DNA from: JBGANR01 sp044222225
GTDB lineage: Bacteria > Actinomycetota > Actinomycetes > Mycobacteriales > Mycobacteriaceae
Length of the DNA stretch: 64,000 nucleotides
Reading direction: 5' to 3'
Assembly: GCA_044222225.1 (NCBI GenBank)
Contig: JBGANR010000007.1
Coordinates: forward strand, 62,001 to 126,000
Shown: positions 24,564 to 32,394 of the stretch, one piece after another
Numbering within the stretch: the stretch's first letter is position 1
How the letters are laid out: every line of letters begins with the position of its first letter
The notes under the pieces: generated by a model
The model's database searches: none
Seen by the model: only the letters and a program-made list of their open reading frames with translations
Told to the model about the DNA's origin: nothing
Translations under genes and position numbers: made by a program

Positions 24564-25733
24564 TCACCGGCGCAACGCCAGCGACAACCCCGCCGCCATG
24601 GCGTCGACGGCGAACTTGGGCTTGACGTTCTCCGCCAGCGCCTGCCGGCAGGTCAGCACGGCCTCGACGCAACGCAGCAGCTCTGCGGGAGTGGCGTAGC
24701 CGCCGAGCCGCTGCGCCTGCTCGGCCTGGTCCGGGTGCATCGACGCGACGTCCGCGCCGTACGACGCAGCCAGCGCGTCCCGGAACAGCGCCGCGAGGTC
24801 GACGAGCGCCCGGTCGAGCGCATCCCGCTCCGACCGCGTCGCCCGCGACCGCTGCCGTCTCTCCAGCTCCTTGACCGCTCCCGCCATGCCGCGCGTCGCG
24901 CCGGCGGCGCCGCGTCCGGTTCCGCCCGCGCCCATGGCCGTCTTGAGCTCGGCGATCTCGACGGCGTCACGCTCCTCCGACGACGCCTTCGCGCTCGCCT
25001 TGGCCGCTGCGACGAGCTGCTCGGCCTCGCCGTACACCGAGTCCTTGAGCGCGGCGCGCGCCATCGACAGCGCCTGCTCGCGTTCGGCGCGCGACTCGGC
25101 GCTGCTCGCCAGCCGCCGCGCGCGTCCGATGTGCCCGCCGCAGACGCCGGCCGCCCACTGCGCCGTCTCGGCGTCGAGGCCGTCGCGCCGCACGAGGACC
25201 TCGGCGATGGCGGCGACGCTCGGCGTCGTCAACGCGACGCGGCGGCACCTCGAGCGCAGGGTGATCGCGATGTCCTCGGGATCGTCGGACGGCGCGCAGA
25301 GCACGAAGACCGTCCGCGCCGGCGGTTCTTCGACGGCCTTGAGCAACGCGTTGGCCGACTGCTCGGTGAGCCGGTCGGCGTCCTCGACGACGACCACCTG
25401 CCACCGCCCGACCGCCGGCCGCCGGGACGCCGCGCGCACCATCGCGCGCATCTGATCGACGCCGATCGACAACCCCTCGGGCACGACGTGGGTGACGTCC
25501 GAGTGCGTCCCGGCCAGGACGGTGGTGCACGCGTGGCACGCGCCGCAGCCGGCGGCGCCCGGCGTCTCACACTGCAGCGCCGCCGCGAACGCCCGCGCCG
25601 CCACCGATCGGCCGCTGCCCGCGGGACCCGTGATGAGCCAGGCATGCGTCATCCGCTCGGGCGACCGGGCGGCGCCGAGCAACTCGGCGACGACCGCGTC
25701 CTGGCCGACGAGGCCGTCGAAGACCGCTGACAT
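24564..25733 (-). CDS. holB: DNA polymerase III subunit delta-prime
   Basis: The clamp-loader delta-prime subunit (389 residues), counterpart of Rv3644c. The AAA+ start is MSAVFDGLVGQDAVVAELLGAA with the P-loop-like GPAGSGRSVAARAF, the zinc-binding CGACHAC cluster, VVVEDADRL, and the sensor region NALLKAVEEPPARTVFVLCAPS. I used ATG 25733; ATG 25745 has AGGAG at better spacing and adds four residues. Three 28-bp direct repeats lie directly upstream and each carries an AGGAG on the coding strand. Confidence 0.9.
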   Translation of the reverse strand: MSAVFDGLVGQDAVVAELLGAARSPERMTHAWLITGPAGSGRSVAARAFAAALQCETPGAAGCGACHACTTVLAGTHSDVTHVVPEGLSIGVDQMRAMVRAASRRPAVGRWQVVVVEDADRLTEQSANALLKAVEEPPARTVFVLCAPSDDPEDIAITLRSRCRRVALTTPSVAAIAEVLVRRDGLDAETAQWAAGVCGGHIGRARRLASSAESRAEREQALSMARAALKDSVYGEAEQLVAAAKASAKASSEERDAVEIAELKTAMGAGGTGRGAAGATRGMAGAVKELERRQRSRATRSERDALDRALVDLAALFRDALAASYGADVASMHPDQAEQAQRLGGYATPAELLRCVEAVLTCRQALAENVKPKFAVDAMAAGLSLALRR

Positions 25734-25753
25734 GCCCGCCACCATATCCCCGA

Positions 25754-25850
25754 GCTCCTGTCGATTCCGCAAGCTCCATCTCCCAAGGGCTCCTGTCGAT
25801 TCCGCAAGCTCCATCTCCTCTAGCTCCTGTCGATTCCGCAAGCTCCATCT
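25754..25850. repeat. three perfect 28-bp direct repeats
   Basis: Copies at 25754-25781, 25789-25816 and 25823-25850 (each begins gctcctgtcgattccgcaag) separated by 7 and 6 bases. They fill the gap upstream of holB, between it and the divergent cyclase gene. A degraded relative (22 of 28 bases) lies at the 5-prime end of nth near 49985-50012. Confidence 0.9.
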
Positions 25851-25958
25851 ACCCGGGGCGTTATCCTGGACGGGAGCGCATGCGTAGGACGCCCGTTACA
25901 TCCGGGTCCGCGCGATTTCACAGTGCCCGCAGGTGCTAACTACAGCTAGCATCATGGT

Positions 25959-27527
25959 ATGGATCAGGACCGGGGACGACTCGCGCGCGTCGTGAGAGTC
26001 GCGCGCTGGATCATCCACACCCCGTGGCCGATCCTCGCCCTCGACATGATCCGGGCCAACATCATCGGCGCGCTGCTCGTGTTCGCCTACCTTCGCTTCG
26101 GCGCTCCCGACGGCGCCGAGTTCACCATCGAGCGGGTGCAGCCGCTCAGCCTCGGACTGTTCGGCACCTACCTCGTCCTCGCGCTCGTGGCCTGCACACT
26201 GGCGTCGGCGCAGCTCTCGCTGCCGGTCCTCATCTGGCATCGGCGACGCACCCGCCCCGACGACGAACGCGCCCGCCGCCGCGCCCTGCAGCTGCCGGCC
26301 CTGCTCGCGATGGTGCAGGGCGCCGCCTGGATCATCGGCACCGCCCTGTTCCTCGCCATCAACTGGGACACGGCGCGGTCCAGCTACCTCGCCCTCATCG
26401 CCTACGTCACCTTCGTCGGTGGCTCCGCGACGTGCATCCTCTCCTACCTGCAGGCGGAGCGTGTGCTGCGACCCATCACCATCGCGGCGCTCGAAGGCGA
26501 CCCCGACGGCTCTCACGCACCCAGCGTGACGGCGCGCATCGTCTTCGTCTGGATCGTGACGACGGCCCTCCCGCTCGGCGCCATCGCGCTGCTGTCGACG
26601 GCGCAACGCACCGGCCTCATCGGCACCGACCCGGGCGCGCTCATCACGTCGTCCGCCATCGTCGCGTTCGGCTCGCTCGCCTTCGGTGCGGTCGGCGTCC
26701 ACCGACTCGTGCGGGCCATCAACGACCCCATCAAGGAGCTGCGCGACGCCGTCCGCCGCGTGCAGGACGGCAACCTCAAGACCCGCGTGCGCATCTACGA
26801 CGGCAGCGACATCGGCCTCCTCCAGGCCGGCTTCAACAGCATGGTCGGCGATCTGCGCGAACGGCAGGAGCTGCGCAACCTGTTCGGGCGCTACGTGGGC
26901 GAGGACGTCGCCCGCAAGGCGATGGAATCCGGTACCCGGCTCGGCGGCGAGGAGCGCTACATCGGCGTGCTGTTCGTCGACATCGTGGGATCGACGCGCC
27001 TGGCCGTCAACCAGCCGCCGAGCCAGGTCGTCGACCTGCTCAACGACTTCTTCAAGGTCATCGTCGACGTCGTCGGCCGCCACGGCGGGTTCGTCAACAA
27101 GTTCCTCGGCGACGCGGCGATGGCCGTCTTCGGCGCCCCCATCGACCACGAGGACTTCGCGGGCGCGGCGCTCTCGGCGGCCCGTGACCTGCGCATGGAA
27201 CTCATGGAGGTCTTCGACGAGACCGACTTCGGCATCGGCGTCTCGGCGGGCAAGGCCGTCGCCGGCCACATCGGATCGGACGCACGCTTCGAGTTCACCG
27301 TCATCGGCGATCCGGTCAACGAGGCGTCCCGGCTCACCGACCTCGCCAAGGACGAGCCGACCCGCGTCCTCGCCTCCGCCCGCGCCGTACTGCTCTCCGA
27401 CGACGTCGAACGCCACCTCTGGACCATCGGCGAGGGCGTCGAACTACGCGGACGCGGCATGGAGACACGGCTGGCCCGGCCGACGGGCGTCGTTCCGGCC
27501 ACCCCGGTCCCGCTGATCCCGGACTGA
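25959..27527 (+). CDS. membrane class III adenylate cyclase with HAMP domain
   Basis: Counterpart of Rv3645 (522 residues). About six membrane helices fill residues 15-250, then a HAMP linker (INDPIKELRDAVRRVQDGNLKTRV) and a C-terminal class III cyclase catalytic domain. Metal-binding Asp is in FVDIVGSTRLA, the KFLGDAAMAVFG and GDPVNEASRL motifs follow. It makes cAMP from ATP; the cAMP receptor Crp is coded at 50480-51154. ATG 25959 is the start, with no strong ribosome site. The gene ends 9 bases before repeat copy B. Confidence 0.93.
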   Translation: MDQDRGRLARVVRVARWIIHTPWPILALDMIRANIIGALLVFAYLRFGAPDGAEFTIERVQPLSLGLFGTYLVLALVACTLASAQLSLPVLIWHRRRTRPDDERARRRALQLPALLAMVQGAAWIIGTALFLAINWDTARSSYLALIAYVTFVGGSATCILSYLQAERVLRPITIAALEGDPDGSHAPSVTARIVFVWIVTTALPLGAIALLSTAQRTGLIGTDPGALITSSAIVAFGSLAFGAVGVHRLVRAINDPIKELRDAVRRVQDGNLKTRVRIYDGSDIGLLQAGFNSMVGDLRERQELRNLFGRYVGEDVARKAMESGTRLGGEERYIGVLFVDIVGSTRLAVNQPPSQVVDLLNDFFKVIVDVVGRHGGFVNKFLGDAAMAVFGAPIDHEDFAGAALSAARDLRMELMEVFDETDFGIGVSAGKAVAGHIGSDARFEFTVIGDPVNEASRLTDLAKDEPTRVLASARAVLLSDDVERHLWTIGEGVELRGRGMETRLARPTGVVPATPVPLIPD

Positions 27528-27535
27528 CGGCCAAA

Positions 27536-27618
27536 GCGGCGTCATATCGGTAGCCGCTGGGCGCAGTGGCGACGATAATCGTCGGCACGGCGCTCAGGGG
27601 CTACCGATATGACGCGGC
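27536..27618. repeat. 83-bp palindromic intergenic repeat, copy B
   Basis: Near-perfect palindrome: gcggcgtcatatcggtagcc (27536-27555) pairs with ggctaccgatatgacgcggc (27599-27618), with an inner perfect palindrome cgacgataatcgtcg. It sits between the convergent ends of the cyclase and topA. Compared without gaps to copy A it is identical at 65 of 83 positions. Confidence 0.85.
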
Positions 27619-27622
27619 TTCC

Positions 27623-30622
27623 CTAGTCCGTCTTCTTGGCAGCCGCTCGCTTGACCGGTGCCTTCTTGACCGCAGCGGTCGTCCCGGACTCGGCGGCCTT
27701 CTTGACCGGGGTCCGCTTGACCACGGTCTTCTTGACCGGCGTCTTCGCCGGCGCCTTCTTCACAGCGGTCTTCTTGGCCACGGTCTTCTTGGCGGGGGCC
27801 TTCTTGGCCGCCGTCTTCTTCGCGGCCTTCTTCACCGGTCCCCGCGCCCGCCGGTCGGAGAGCAGCTCGGCGGCCTGCGCGTCCGTGATGGTCGCGACGT
27901 CGTGATCCTTGCGCAGGCTCGCGTTCGTCTCGCCGTCGGTGACGTACGGGCCGAAGCGGCCGTCCTTGATCACCATCGGCTTGCCCGAAACCGAGTCGAC
28001 GCCCAGCTCACGCAGCGGCGGAGCCGCCGCCGCCCGTCCGCGGCGCTTGGGCTCGGCGTAGATCGCGAGCGCCTCCGCCAGCGTCACGTCGAAGATCTGC
28101 TTCTCGTCGGTCAACGAGCGAGAGTCGGTGCCCTTCTTGAGATACGGGCCGTAACGCCCGTTCTGCGCGGTGATCTCCTCGCCCGACTCCGGATCGACGC
28201 CGACGTGTCGCGGCAGCGACAGCAGCTTGAGCGCGTCCTCGAGCGACACCGTCTCGATGTCCATCGACTTGAACAGCGAGCCGGTGCGCGGCTTGGGCGC
28301 CGCCACCTTCTTCGCCGCCCGCTTGGCGGGCGCCCGCTTGACAGCCGTCTTCGTCGCGACGGCCCCCGGCGCGTCGAGGTCGGTGGCCCCGCCGAGCACG
28401 GCCGGGTCCGGCGGCACGGGCGTCACCGGCACCGGTGCCGACACCCCCGCAGCGCCGCCGTCGTCCTCCGGATCCGGCAGCACCTCCGTGACGTACGGCC
28501 CGAAACGCCCGTCCTTGACGACGATCTCGTGCCCGCTCAACGGATCGACGCCGAGCACCCGCGCGTCCTGCGGCGCCGCGAACAACTGCTCGGCGACCTC
28601 CGGGGTCACCTCGTCCGGCGTCGTCTCGGCGGGCAGGTTGGCACGCTGCGCGGAGCCGTCGACGGTCCGCTCCAGATACGGTCCGAACCGTCCGACCCGG
28701 ACGTACACCGGCACGCCGGCCGCGTCGTCGAAGAGCCGGATGGAGTTGACCTCGCGCGCGTCGATGGATTCGAGGTTGACACCGACGGTCTCCTTGAGCC
28801 CGGGGTGGCCGTCGTCGCCGAAGTAGAACTGCGAGAGCCAACGGGTCCGCCGCTCGTCGCCGGCGGCGATCTTGTCGAGGTCGTCCTCGAGACCGGCGGT
28901 GAAGTCGTAGTCGACGAGCCAGCCGAAATGGTTCTCCATGAGCCCGACGACGACGAACGCCACCCAGGTCGGGACGAGGGCGCTGCCCTTCTTCACCGCG
29001 TAACCGCGGGCCTGGATCGTCTGGATGATCGACGAGTACGTCGACGGGCGGCCGATGCCGAGCTCCTCGAGCACCTTGATGAGGGACGCCTCGGTGTAGC
29101 GCGACGGCGGGTTGGTGGTGTGCCCGGCCGGGTTGAGCTCGGCCGCCGTGACGGCCTGCCCCTCGGTGAGCCGCGGCAGCCGGCGCTCGGCGTCGTCGGC
29201 CTCGCCGCCGGCGATGTCGTCGACGGTCTCGACGTACGCCGACAGGAAGCCGGAGAAGGTGATGGTGCGGCCGGACGCCGAGAAGACGACCTTCTCACCC
29301 GTCGCCGCCGTGCCGCCGATGCGCACGCTCATCGTGGTGCCGCGCGCGTCGGCCATCTGCGAGGCGACCGTGCGCTGCCAGATGAGCTCATAGAGCCGGA
29401 ACTCGTCGCTGTCGAGCCGCCCCGCGAGCCGGCCCGGCGTCTGGAAGGTCTCGCCCGCCGGACGGATCGCCTCGTGCGCCTCCTGCGCGTTCTTGACCTT
29501 GCGGTTGTACTGCCGCGGAGTCGGGTGCACGTACGCGGCGCCGTACAGATCCTTCGCCTGGGCACGCGCCGCGGCGATCGCCGAGCTCGACAGCGTCGTC
29601 GAGTCGGTACGCATGTAGGTGATGTAGCCGTTCTCGTACAGCCGCTGCGCGATCCGCATCGTCCGGTCGGACGTGAAGCGCAGCTTGCGGCCGGCCTCCT
29701 GCTGCAGCGTCGACGTCATGAACGGCGCGTACGGACGCCGCGTGTACGGCTTCTCCTCGACGGAGATGACGGTCAGCGCGGCGCCGGTCAGTCCGGCGGC
29801 CAGCGCGCGGGCGCCCGCCTCGTCGAGGACCAGCGTCTCGCCCGGCTTGCGCGACTTGCCCGCGGCGTCGAAATCCCGGCCGGTCGCGACACGAGAGCCG
29901 TCGACGGACGTCAGCCGGGCGTCGAAACGCGGCGGCGCCGCGGCTTCGCCGGCGTCGAGCACAGCCGAGACGTCCCAGTATCCCGCGCTGCGGAACGCCA
30001 TCCGCTCGCGTTCGCGCTGCACGAGGATGCGCGTAGCCACCGACTGGACGCGGCCCGCCGAGAGCTTCGGCATGACCTTCTTCCACAACACCGGGCTGAC
30101 GTCGTAGCCGTACAGCCGGTCGAGGATGCGACGCGTCTCCTGGGCGTCGACGAGGTCCTGGTCGAGGTCGCGGGGGTTCTCGGCGGCGGCGAGGATGGCG
30201 GGTTCGGTGATCTCGTGGAAGACCATGCGCCGGACGGGGACCGTCGGCTTGAGGGTGTCGAGGAGGTGCCAGGCGATCGCCTCGCCCTCACGGTCGCCGT
30301 CGGTGGCGAGGTAGAGCTCGTCGACGTCCTTGAGCTTGCCCTTGAGCTCACGGACCGTCGAACGCTTCTCGTCGGAGACGACGTAGAGCGGCTCGAAATC
30401 GTTGTCGACGTCGACGCCCAGCCGGGCCCACGGCAGACCCTTGTACTTGGCCGGAACGTCGGCGGCGCCCTTGGGCAGGTCGCGGATGTGCCCCCGGGAG
30501 GACTCCACGACGTAGTTCAGCCCGAGGTAGTCCTTGATCTTCTTCGCCTTGGTCGGCGACTCCACGATGACGAGACGCCGAACGGCGCCGCCGTCCTTGC
30601 CTGCCGAACCGTTCTTCGCCAC
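27623..30622 (-). CDS. topA: DNA topoisomerase I with long lysine-rich tail
   Basis: Type IA topoisomerase relaxing negative supercoils. RRLVIVESPTKAKKI opens the Toprim domain, DGDREGEAIAWHL is its acidic motif, and GYITYMRTDSTTLS holds the catalytic Tyr. Four GRFGPY or GRYGPY-type C-terminal repeats follow, and the last 70 residues are AAKK/VKK-rich. About 999 residues from GTG 30622, which has AAGGAG 13 bases upstream; ATG 30685 would add 21 residues. It converges on the cyclase and precedes the Rv3647c-like gene, as in mycobacteria. The basic tail is expected to bind DNA. Confidence 0.95.
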   Translation of the reverse strand: MAKNGSAGKDGGAVRRLVIVESPTKAKKIKDYLGLNYVVESSRGHIRDLPKGAADVPAKYKGLPWARLGVDVDNDFEPLYVVSDEKRSTVRELKGKLKDVDELYLATDGDREGEAIAWHLLDTLKPTVPVRRMVFHEITEPAILAAAENPRDLDQDLVDAQETRRILDRLYGYDVSPVLWKKVMPKLSAGRVQSVATRILVQRERERMAFRSAGYWDVSAVLDAGEAAAPPRFDARLTSVDGSRVATGRDFDAAGKSRKPGETLVLDEAGARALAAGLTGAALTVISVEEKPYTRRPYAPFMTSTLQQEAGRKLRFTSDRTMRIAQRLYENGYITYMRTDSTTLSSSAIAAARAQAKDLYGAAYVHPTPRQYNRKVKNAQEAHEAIRPAGETFQTPGRLAGRLDSDEFRLYELIWQRTVASQMADARGTTMSVRIGGTAATGEKVVFSASGRTITFSGFLSAYVETVDDIAGGEADDAERRLPRLTEGQAVTAAELNPAGHTTNPPSRYTEASLIKVLEELGIGRPSTYSSIIQTIQARGYAVKKGSALVPTWVAFVVVGLMENHFGWLVDYDFTAGLEDDLDKIAAGDERRTRWLSQFYFGDDGHPGLKETVGVNLESIDAREVNSIRLFDDAAGVPVYVRVGRFGPYLERTVDGSAQRANLPAETTPDEVTPEVAEQLFAAPQDARVLGVDPLSGHEIVVKDGRFGPYVTEVLPDPEDDGGAAGVSAPVPVTPVPPDPAVLGGATDLDAPGAVATKTAVKRAPAKRAAKKVAAPKPRTGSLFKSMDIETVSLEDALKLLSLPRHVGVDPESGEEITAQNGRYGPYLKKGTDSRSLTDEKQIFDVTLAEALAIYAEPKRRGRAAAAPPLRELGVDSVSGKPMVIKDGRFGPYVTDGETNASLRKDHDVATITDAQAAELLSDRRARGPVKKAAKKTAAKKAPAKKTVAKKTAVKKAPAKTPVKKTVVKRTPVKKAAESGTTAAVKKAPVKRAAAKKTD

Positions 30623-30734
30623 CCTGCCGTCCTGCTCCTTATGTCTTTCGGCCACGTCCGAAGGGCCGCGATCGGAGCCGACCATACCTCAACGGCCGCG
30701 AACCGCCGCTGGACGCGCATGTCCGCGGGTGATC

Positions 30735-31325
30735 TCAGCATCCCCCGGGCCACGTGCCGCCCGGCGCTCCGACGGGCGGCTTCCCCACCATCTCCGCGAG
30801 CCGCGCCAGCCGCCGACGGCCCAGGATGCGCAGCCCCGGCGCCGCGCGGTGCGTCGCGACCAGCGTCGGCGCGACACCCATCCGCATCAGCGCGGTGGCC
30901 AGGTCGGCGTGCGTGTCCGGCGCATGCGGATCGAGATCGAAGACGAACCGATCGGGTTCGCCGTGCCCGGCCGCGATCGCCCACAGCCGCAACGCGCGCA
31001 CGGTCGGAATCCAGCCGTGCGGCACCGATTTCACGGCGCCGCTCGTCCACGAACCGACGAGCGGCGCCAGAACCGACGTCATCGTCGTCGCCACCCCGAT
31101 CCCACCGGATCCGGTGGTGCTCGCCGGACGGCACGTCACACCGGCGGCCGTGATGTCGGCGACGAGACCGTCGCGCCGCCATCCGTCGGCCACCACGATC
31201 GAGACGCGGGCCAGCGTCCGCTCCGCACCGCCGAGCGTGCCCCGCCCGGACGCCGCCAGCAGCCCGGCGAGGTCGTCGGGCGAGGGGTCCGACACCTCCG
31301 CGGAAAAGAAGGACAGCTGGGTCAC
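30735..31325 (-). CDS. conserved hypothetical protein, Rv3647c-like
   Basis: A 196-residue protein between topA and cspA, the same place as Rv3647c. It begins MTQLSFFSAEVSDPSPDDLAG and has a conserved core with WIPTVRALRLWAIAAGHG, FVFDLDPHAPDTHADLATALMRMG and RILGRRRLARLAEMVG. No membrane segments. I do not recognise a biochemical function. Its conservation next to topA and cspA suggests a housekeeping role. Confidence 0.8.
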   Translation of the reverse strand: MTQLSFFSAEVSDPSPDDLAGLLAASGRGTLGGAERTLARVSIVVADGWRRDGLVADITAAGVTCRPASTTGSGGIGVATTMTSVLAPLVGSWTSGAVKSVPHGWIPTVRALRLWAIAAGHGEPDRFVFDLDPHAPDTHADLATALMRMGVAPTLVATHRAAPGLRILGRRRLARLAEMVGKPPVGAPGGTWPGGC

Positions 31326-31465
31326 CGGATCAACATATCGTCGGCCTCACGACGGCGCCCGACGGCGCTCCGCCGGACTCGAACGACTCCGCCGGACCCG
31401 GCCGACGGACACGTCCGCGGTCTCGACGAGCCCGCCGAGATCGGCCTACACCTCGGCAGACGCGA

Positions 31466-31498
31466 ATCACCCCCGGATCCATCGGATCCGGGGGTGAT
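31466..31498. other. strong hairpin downstream of cspA
   Basis: Perfect 15-bp inverted repeat: atcacccccggatcc (31466-31480), 3-base loop, ggatccgggggtgat (31484-31498). It lies about 70 bases past the cspA stop and 140 bases before the Rv3647c-like start. No U-tract follows on the cspA strand. It may be a terminator or an mRNA-stabilising stem. Confidence 0.8.
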
Positions 31499-31570
31499 CT
31501 GCTTGCCGACCGCTATGTCGTTGTCACGACCACCACGGCAGCGATAGTGCGGCGTATGCCGCGGGACGTC

Positions 31571-31774
31571 TCAGAGCGCGTGAACGCCGGTGGCCTGCGG
31601 GCCCTTGGTGCCCTGGCCGACCTCGAACTCGACGCGCTGGTTCTCCTCGAGGGTGCGGAAGCCGTTCCCCTGAATCTCGGAGTAGTGAACGAACACGTCG
31701 TCCGAACCCTCGTCAGGCGCGATGAAGCCGAAGCCCTTTTCCGCGTTGAACCACTTCACAGTTCCCTGTGCCAT
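31571..31774 (-). CDS. cspA: cold-shock protein
   Basis: A 67-residue cold-shock-domain RNA chaperone. Both RNA-binding motifs are present: GFGFI (residues 14-18) and VFVHY (27-31). The start MAQGTVKWFNAEKG is typical of actinobacterial CspA. ATG 31774 follows AAGGAAAG. Counterpart of Rv3648c. Cold-shock genes often have long structured leaders; the space upstream is long enough but I could not place a promoter with confidence. Confidence 0.95.
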   Translation of the reverse strand: MAQGTVKWFNAEKGFGFIAPDEGSDDVFVHYSEIQGNGFRTLEENQRVEFEVGQGTKGPQATGVHAL

Positions 31775-32394
31775 TCTTGATCTTTCCTTCTGTTGCGATG
31801 CAGCGCGGCGAGAATCCGCCGCGCCGTGGTTGCGAGGGAGCCATCCGATCTCGGCGGCCCGACCCCACGTCCGACATCAAGTAGATCATGGATTGGCGAG
31901 CAGCGATAGTCGGTGCTCGTTTTCGATCACCGCGAGCGTTTCTCACCAGTTCGACCATTCGCCGTCGAAACCCGGCCGAGAACCACGCGGCAGGCGTCGA
32001 GAAATGGCCCGCGGACGCGTTATGCGGCGTGTCGCCCGGCGTGGCGCACGATCGGACGCCCAACGGCCACGTACATCGCTCCTCGAGATGAACCCGGCGA
32101 CGCTCGGTCCGGCCTCCGATCGCGGAACCGAACCGGTCCGCCGTCGGCGCGTCCGGCCCGCGATCCGTCTCGTGGCGAACGTCGGCGAGCCGCCGACGAG
32201 CGCGGCCGACGGACGAGAACCGTCGGTGGTCGGCGCTAGGGTCGGACGACCGGCGCACCCGCTGACCCGCGTCGTCCGTCACGACATTCCTTGCGCCCCA
32301 AGGAGAATCACCGAGCGGCCGAATCCACGAAGCCGATCCGACCGCTCCCGGACGACGATCATCGGCCGCCGATGACACGCGTGAAAGGAGCGCC
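31775..32394. other. 620-bp gene-free region between cspA and helicase
   Basis: Divergent intergenic region. It must hold both promoters. Base composition is less regular than in genes and no reading frame shows protein-like composition. Before the helicase start there is AAAGGAG. I see no RNA gene or repeat here. Confidence 0.5.

Noticed and set aside
25754..25850. CRISPR array
   Set aside because: Only three repeats and the gaps are 6-7 bases, too short for spacers; no cas genes.
25959..27527. The class III cyclase as the signal source of a CBASS system with the SAVED protein
   Set aside because: It is the conserved Rv3645-type adenylate cyclase, not a CD-NTase, and is in the same place in genomes without SAVED genes.
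27566..31153. Open frame of 1195 codons opposite topA
   Set aside because: It is antisense to a clear topA, has arginine/aspartate-biased shadow composition and no domain pattern.
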